Shown piece by piece: positions 42,418-45,112 of a DNA stretch of 45,112 nt. The stretch is from Acidisoma sp. L85 (GTDB taxonomy: Bacteria; Pseudomonadota; Alphaproteobacteria; Acetobacterales; Acetobacteraceae): positions 65,751 to 110,862 of the forward strand of contig NZ_LMUQ01000026.1 of NCBI RefSeq assembly GCF_009765865.1, given 5' to 3'. Each line of letters starts with the position of its first letter. Position 1 is the first letter of the stretch. The notes under the pieces were generated by a model. That model did no database searches. It saw only the letters and a list, made by a program, of their open reading frames with translations, and was not told the DNA's origin. The position numbers and the translations under genes were made by a program.

Positions 42418-42447
42418 ACCAAGCGAGGCGGACCCGCCTCGCTTGGT
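42418..42447. terminator. 13-bp perfect hairpin between convergent genes
   Basis: Stem 42418-42430 / 42435-42447 with loop GACC, 9 bases from the stop of the minus-strand secreted protein gene. A short TTTG follows on the plus strand. It probably acts as a terminator, mainly for the secreted-protein gene or in both directions. Confidence 0.65.
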
Positions 42448-42456
42448 TTGTCGCGG

Positions 42457-42717
42457 CTAATTCTGCGGCGTGACCTTGCCCGACGTGTCGATCATGAAAT
42501 TGCCCTTGGTGCCGGCGCCCATCCAGTCGCCCTTCTTGTCGGAGGTGAGGTTCGAAACGTTGGAATAGCCGGCCGCCTCGGCGGCGTAGCGCGCATGGGC
42601 TTCGTCCAGTCCCTTTGGCGCCATGGTGCCGGGAGGCGCCATGGTGTTCGTGGCGGTCTGGGCAAAGGCCGCGCTGGCGGTTCCGGTCAGCAACAGCGCT
42701 GCAAGCAGCATCTTCAT
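42457..42717 (-). CDS. Small secreted protein of unknown function
   Basis: 86 aa. Signal peptide of about 19 residues (MKMLLAALLLTGTASAAFA) with cleavage before QTATN. The mature part is polar, with YAAEAAGYSNVSNLTSDKKG followed by a Gly-rich segment WMGAGTKGNFMIDTSGKV. Short secreted proteins of this form, with a PRC-barrel or BPTI-like repeat feel, are common in Acetobacteraceae and Rhizobiales; I cannot name a function. GGGAG eight bases upstream supports the ATG at 42717. Single gene with a terminator hairpin after it. Confidence 0.72.
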   Translation of the reverse strand: MKMLLAALLLTGTASAAFAQTATNTMAPPGTMAPKGLDEAHARYAAEAAGYSNVSNLTSDKKGDWMGAGTKGNFMIDTSGKVTPQN

Positions 42718-42822
42718 GTCGTTGTTCTCCCGTGCTTTTTTAACGCGGTTGCACCGCGCGTCCGGAGAGTTTCACAAGCGCCAAGGCGTAGCAATGGTTT
42801 GCAAGCAATCGTTACCATTGTC

Positions 42823-43884
42823 TCAGCGCGTGAGACCTCGCGCTGCTACTGGCAGGATAGAGTCCACAACTCCCGCGCGAGCCAGCACGACATCGTTGTG
42901 AAGGTTGGTGACGACACAGACATGGTTGGGAAGCACCCGCACCCGCTCGCCCAGGGCAGGGGCACGGTCGGACCGGCTGAGATCAACCATGCCGTGTTCC
43001 TCGCTTAGCCGCTCGATGACAGCATCCGGGTAGTCGAGGAGCATGCCGTAGCCGGCGGCGACGCCGCCGCGCGGCAACAGGTCCATCGCGAGTGTCTTCG
43101 AGCCGCAATCGAGAATGGCGCGATCCGGGGACGGACGGCTGACCACCGTCGCATGAACCTCTAGAGCGCAATCATTGAGGCTCGCGGCGCCAGCTTCCAG
43201 CATCATACGGTCGTTGTAGATATAGGTGCCGACCCGCAACTCCGTGACGCCCGTGATCTCGTGGGCATGCGCGAAACCCGGCGTGCCGCCGCCGGATACC
43301 ACAGCGGCCGCCATACCCTCCGCGGCAATAAGCGGGGCAATTGCCCTGAGGAATTCGGCGGTCGCCGCATTGCTTGGATAGGTCATCAGCCCGTCGAAAC
43401 GAAGTGATGGCGTGTCCCGCACCTTGCGCAGCAGCGCGAGGGCGTCCTCGATCGAGGTAACACCAGTACGCTTCATGCCGCTGTCGAATTCTACCAGCAC
43501 GCCGATGGGCCGCCCAGCCCGCTGTGCAGCCTCGGCGGCTGTGTCGAGCGCGAGCGGATTATCGACCGCGACCCGCATCTTGGCGCGAGCGGCGAGCGCC
43601 GCCAGCCGTGCCGCCTTGGCGGCCCCAATGAGCGGGAAAGAGATGAGGATGTCGGCGAGCCCGGCATCCGCCATCACCTCCGCCTCGCCGAGTTTCTGGC
43701 AGGTGATGCCAGTGGCGCCTGCTGCCATCTGCGCCTTCGCGAAGCGTGGCAGTTTGTGGGTTTTGATGTGGGGCCGCAGCGCCAGGCCGTGATCATCGGC
43801 ATAGGCCTGCATCCGTGCGATGTTCTGCTCGACCCGATCCAGGTCGATGACAGGAACTGGCGTTTCCAGATCGGTGACGAGCAT
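42823..43884 (-). CDS. PLP-dependent alanine-racemase-fold enzyme, D-serine dehydratase / D-threonine aldolase family
   Basis: 353 aa from the ATG at 43884, just past the RidA stop with AGG upstream; an ATG at 43896 overlaps ridA and has no Shine-Dalgarno. The N-terminal alanine racemase barrel has the PLP lysine in RPHIKTHKL near 43. Near the C-terminus, NHVC has the His-x-Cys pair (His321, Cys323) known to bind zinc in D-serine dehydratase and D-threo-3-hydroxyaspartate dehydratase, whereas D-threonine aldolases have His-x-Asp. A dehydratase is therefore more likely. The RidA and D-aminoacylase neighbours support D-amino-acid breakdown. Confidence 0.88.
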   Translation of the reverse strand: MLVTDLETPVPVIDLDRVEQNIARMQAYADDHGLALRPHIKTHKLPRFAKAQMAAGATGITCQKLGEAEVMADAGLADILISFPLIGAAKAARLAALAARAKMRVAVDNPLALDTAAEAAQRAGRPIGVLVEFDSGMKRTGVTSIEDALALLRKVRDTPSLRFDGLMTYPSNAATAEFLRAIAPLIAAEGMAAAVVSGGGTPGFAHAHEITGVTELRVGTYIYNDRMMLEAGAASLNDCALEVHATVVSRPSPDRAILDCGSKTLAMDLLPRGGVAAGYGMLLDYPDAVIERLSEEHGMVDLSRSDRAPALGERVRVLPNHVCVVTNLHNDVVLARAGVVDSILPVAARGLTR

Positions 43885-43885
43885 T

Positions 43886-44266
43886 TCAACCTGCATCGGT
43901 CAGCACTGCGATGCAATCGACCTCGACCTGTATGCCGACAAGCTGGCAGCCGACGGTTGTGCGAGCAGGCGGGGCCTCGGGAAAAAACTCAGTATAGACC
44001 TTGTTCCACTCGGCGAAGCGCGTGACATCGCTGAGATAGGCGTTGATCTTAACGACCTGGGACATGCCGCTGCCGGCACCATCCAGTATCGTGCGGAGAT
44101 TGGTGAGCGTCTTGCGCACCTGCTCGGCGAAACCGTCCGGCTTCTGGCCGGTCGCGGGATCAACGGGGCCTTGGCCGGAGACAAAGACGAAGCCATTCGC
44201 CACCACGGCATGAGAGTAGTGCCCTCCCGCAGGCGCGGCGCCCGCCACCATCACTGCTTTGCGCAT
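43886..44266 (-). CDS. ridA: RidA-family 2-iminopropanoate/enamine deaminase
   Basis: 126 aa from the ATG at 44266, with GGAG seven bases upstream; an upstream ATG at 44293 overlaps the previous stop but has no Shine-Dalgarno. The family core is clear: HAVVANGFVFVSGQGPVDP, then the substrate-binding Arg in PPARTTVGCQLVG and VEVDCIAVL at the end. RidA hydrolyses enamines and imines such as 2-aminoacrylate, made by PLP dehydratases, releasing keto acid and ammonia. Its place directly before a D-serine-dehydratase-like gene, 1-2 bp apart, fits this role closely. Confidence 0.93.
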   Translation of the reverse strand: MRKAVMVAGAAPAGGHYSHAVVANGFVFVSGQGPVDPATGQKPDGFAEQVRKTLTNLRTILDGAGSGMSQVVKINAYLSDVTRFAEWNKVYTEFFPEAPPARTTVGCQLVGIQVEVDCIAVLTDAG

Positions 44267-44289
44267 GCCGTCTCTCCCGCTTGAGTTGT

Positions 44290-45112
44290 TCATCTTGTTG
44301 CCGCGCCGCCGATAACGCGGCCAGGGCGCGCGCCGGTGACGTGGCTGTCGGCCACCACCGCCTCGCCCGCGACCCAGACATGGGTGATGCCGCTCGGTGA
44401 TTGTACCGGATCCTCGAAAGTCGCACGGTCCGTCACGGACTCCTCGAACAGCACGAGGTCGGCGGTCATGCCGGCGCGGACTACCCCGCGATCGGTCAGG
44501 CCAAAACGTTGTGCCGCGACGGAGGTCATGCGGCGCACCGCATCCTCCAGCGTGTACCAATGGGCGTCGCGGCGCAGCGGGCCGAGGATGCGCGGGAAGG
44601 TACCGAAAGCACGGGGGTGGGGCCGCGTGCCGGGGCGTGGCAAACCGTCCGAACCGACCATGTGCAGCCGATGGCAGCAAGCGGTGCGGAGGTCGGTCTC
44701 GTCCTGCTGGAACATGACGATGGCGGTCTGGCCATCATCCTCCTCCACCAGCCGCGCCAGAAGATCGAAGGGCGTGATGCCGAGGTTGAGGGCGGCGGCG
44801 TCCATGCGCTGGCCCTCCAAAGCCTTGAGGGATGGATTGCCGACGCCCGAGATCAGCACATTACCCCAGCCGATCAGCGCGATTTTGGATTGGGCATGGG
44901 CATCTCCGCTGCCCTCTTCGACCCATTTTCGCAATTCGGCGCGGGCCTGCGCATCGGCGAGGCGGGATTGCAGTTGTGCCACACCGCCTTCCAGCGCCCA
45001 GGGCGGCAGAAGCTGCAGCACATAGCTGCTGCCGGCGGGATAGGGATACATGTCGAAGCTGATATCGATGCCCTCGGTCCGTGCCGCTTCCAGAAGCGCC
45101 AATGCGGCGGGG
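44290..45112 (-). CDS. N-acyl-D-amino-acid deacylase (amidohydrolase), N-terminus beyond the window
   Basis: At least 274 aa of the C-terminal part; the frame stays open to the right-hand edge, so the 5' end is missing. DISFDMYPYPAGSSYVLQLL and, later, HPRAFGTFPRILGPLRRDA (His and Arg/Asp of the active site) followed by MTSVAAQRFGLTDRGVVRAG are D-aminoacylase signatures; the C-terminal ADLVLFEESV strand belongs to the composite beta domain. It hydrolyses N-acyl-D-amino acids to D-amino acids. It is upstream of ridA and the D-serine-dehydratase-like gene, in one operon. The substrate range is unknown. Confidence 0.9.
   Translation of the reverse strand, partial: PAALALLEAARTEGIDISFDMYPYPAGSSYVLQLLPPWALEGGVAQLQSRLADAQARAELRKWVEEGSGDAHAQSKIALIGWGNVLISGVGNPSLKALEGQRMDAAALNLGITPFDLLARLVEEDDGQTAIVMFQQDETDLRTACCHRLHMVGSDGLPRPGTRPHPRAFGTFPRILGPLRRDAHWYTLEDAVRRMTSVAAQRFGLTDRGVVRAGMTADLVLFEESVTDRATFEDPVQSPSGITHVWVAGEAVVADSHVTGARPGRVIGGAATR

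Noticed and set aside
1-45112. CRISPR arrays, tRNA/rRNA genes, insertion sequences, integrase or attachment sites
   Set aside because: No regular short repeat-spacer arrays, cloverleaf tRNA sequences, transposase or integrase motifs were seen. The repeated elements are widely spaced and intergenic and do not form an array.

Overview
The window is high-GC bacterial chromosome, densely coded on both strands, with no rRNA, tRNA, CRISPR array, phage or insertion sequence that I can see. Gene content and order (tsaE, murU-like, addB, addA, trxA in a row; a thioredoxin-reductase-like ferredoxin-NADP reductase; bactofilin; several sugar and sugar-acid gene sets; FadR-type GntR regulators) point to an alphaproteobacterium, probably Rhodospirillales/Acetobacteraceae. 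That placement is inference from gene content, not from a marker gene.

Layout. (1) 1-6144: a secreted small protein, then a polyamine-type module: PuuD-like gamma-glutamyl hydrolase and a GntR regulator on the minus strand, divergent from PuuA-like glutamate-amine ligase, a class III aminotransferase and a LysE-type exporter. Two perfect palindromes lie in the 64-bp divergent gap. (2) 6167-9267: an unknown 90-aa protein, an adenosine-kinase-like PfkB protein, bactofilin and two small stress-type proteins (CsbD, GlsB/YeaQ). (3) 9414-16368: xylulokinase, a PuuB-like FAD oxidoreductase overlapping nagA, a membrane diguanylate cyclase, an acyl-CoA thioesterase and thioredoxin. (4) 16474-25586: translationally coupled tsaE-murU-addB-addA, the divergent ferredoxin-NADP reductase and a 50-aa membrane protein. 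(5) 25704-31840: fucose mutarotase, divergent from a complete ribose-type sugar ABC transporter (binding protein, ATPase, two permeases) and a sugar-dehydrogenase-like SDR. (6) 31915-33946: PsiE-like, DUF2189 and OsmC proteins. (7) 34025-42217: a sugar-acid module in two divergent operons. One encodes an SDR, a MalG-type permease and an IlvD/Edd dehydratase. The other encodes a solute-binding protein, a MalF-type permease, a GntR regulator, an RraA-like protein and an AraD1/FAH protein. (8) 42457-45112: a small secreted protein and a D-amino-acid module (D-aminoacylase, RidA, D-serine-dehydratase-like enzyme).

How it fits together. Regions 5 and 7 together supply uptake, anomer conversion, sugar dehydrogenase, sugar-acid dehydratase, a second dehydrogenase and an FAH-fold enzyme. 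These are the steps of a non-phosphorylating (diketo-hydrolase type) route for a sugar such as L-fucose or L-rhamnose. No lactonase is present, and no ATPase for the second transporter. Region 8 would take N-acyl-D-amino acids to D-amino acids and then to keto acids.

The most unusual non-gene structure is a dispersed intergenic element present in six copies (about 5341, 8478, 13543, 15918, 27302 and 42257). Each copy is two inverted half-units with GAAG-type loops, predicted to fold as three consecutive hairpins. The heads are interchangeable, and one copy has the reverse arrangement. It resembles a REPIN-type (paired REP) element.
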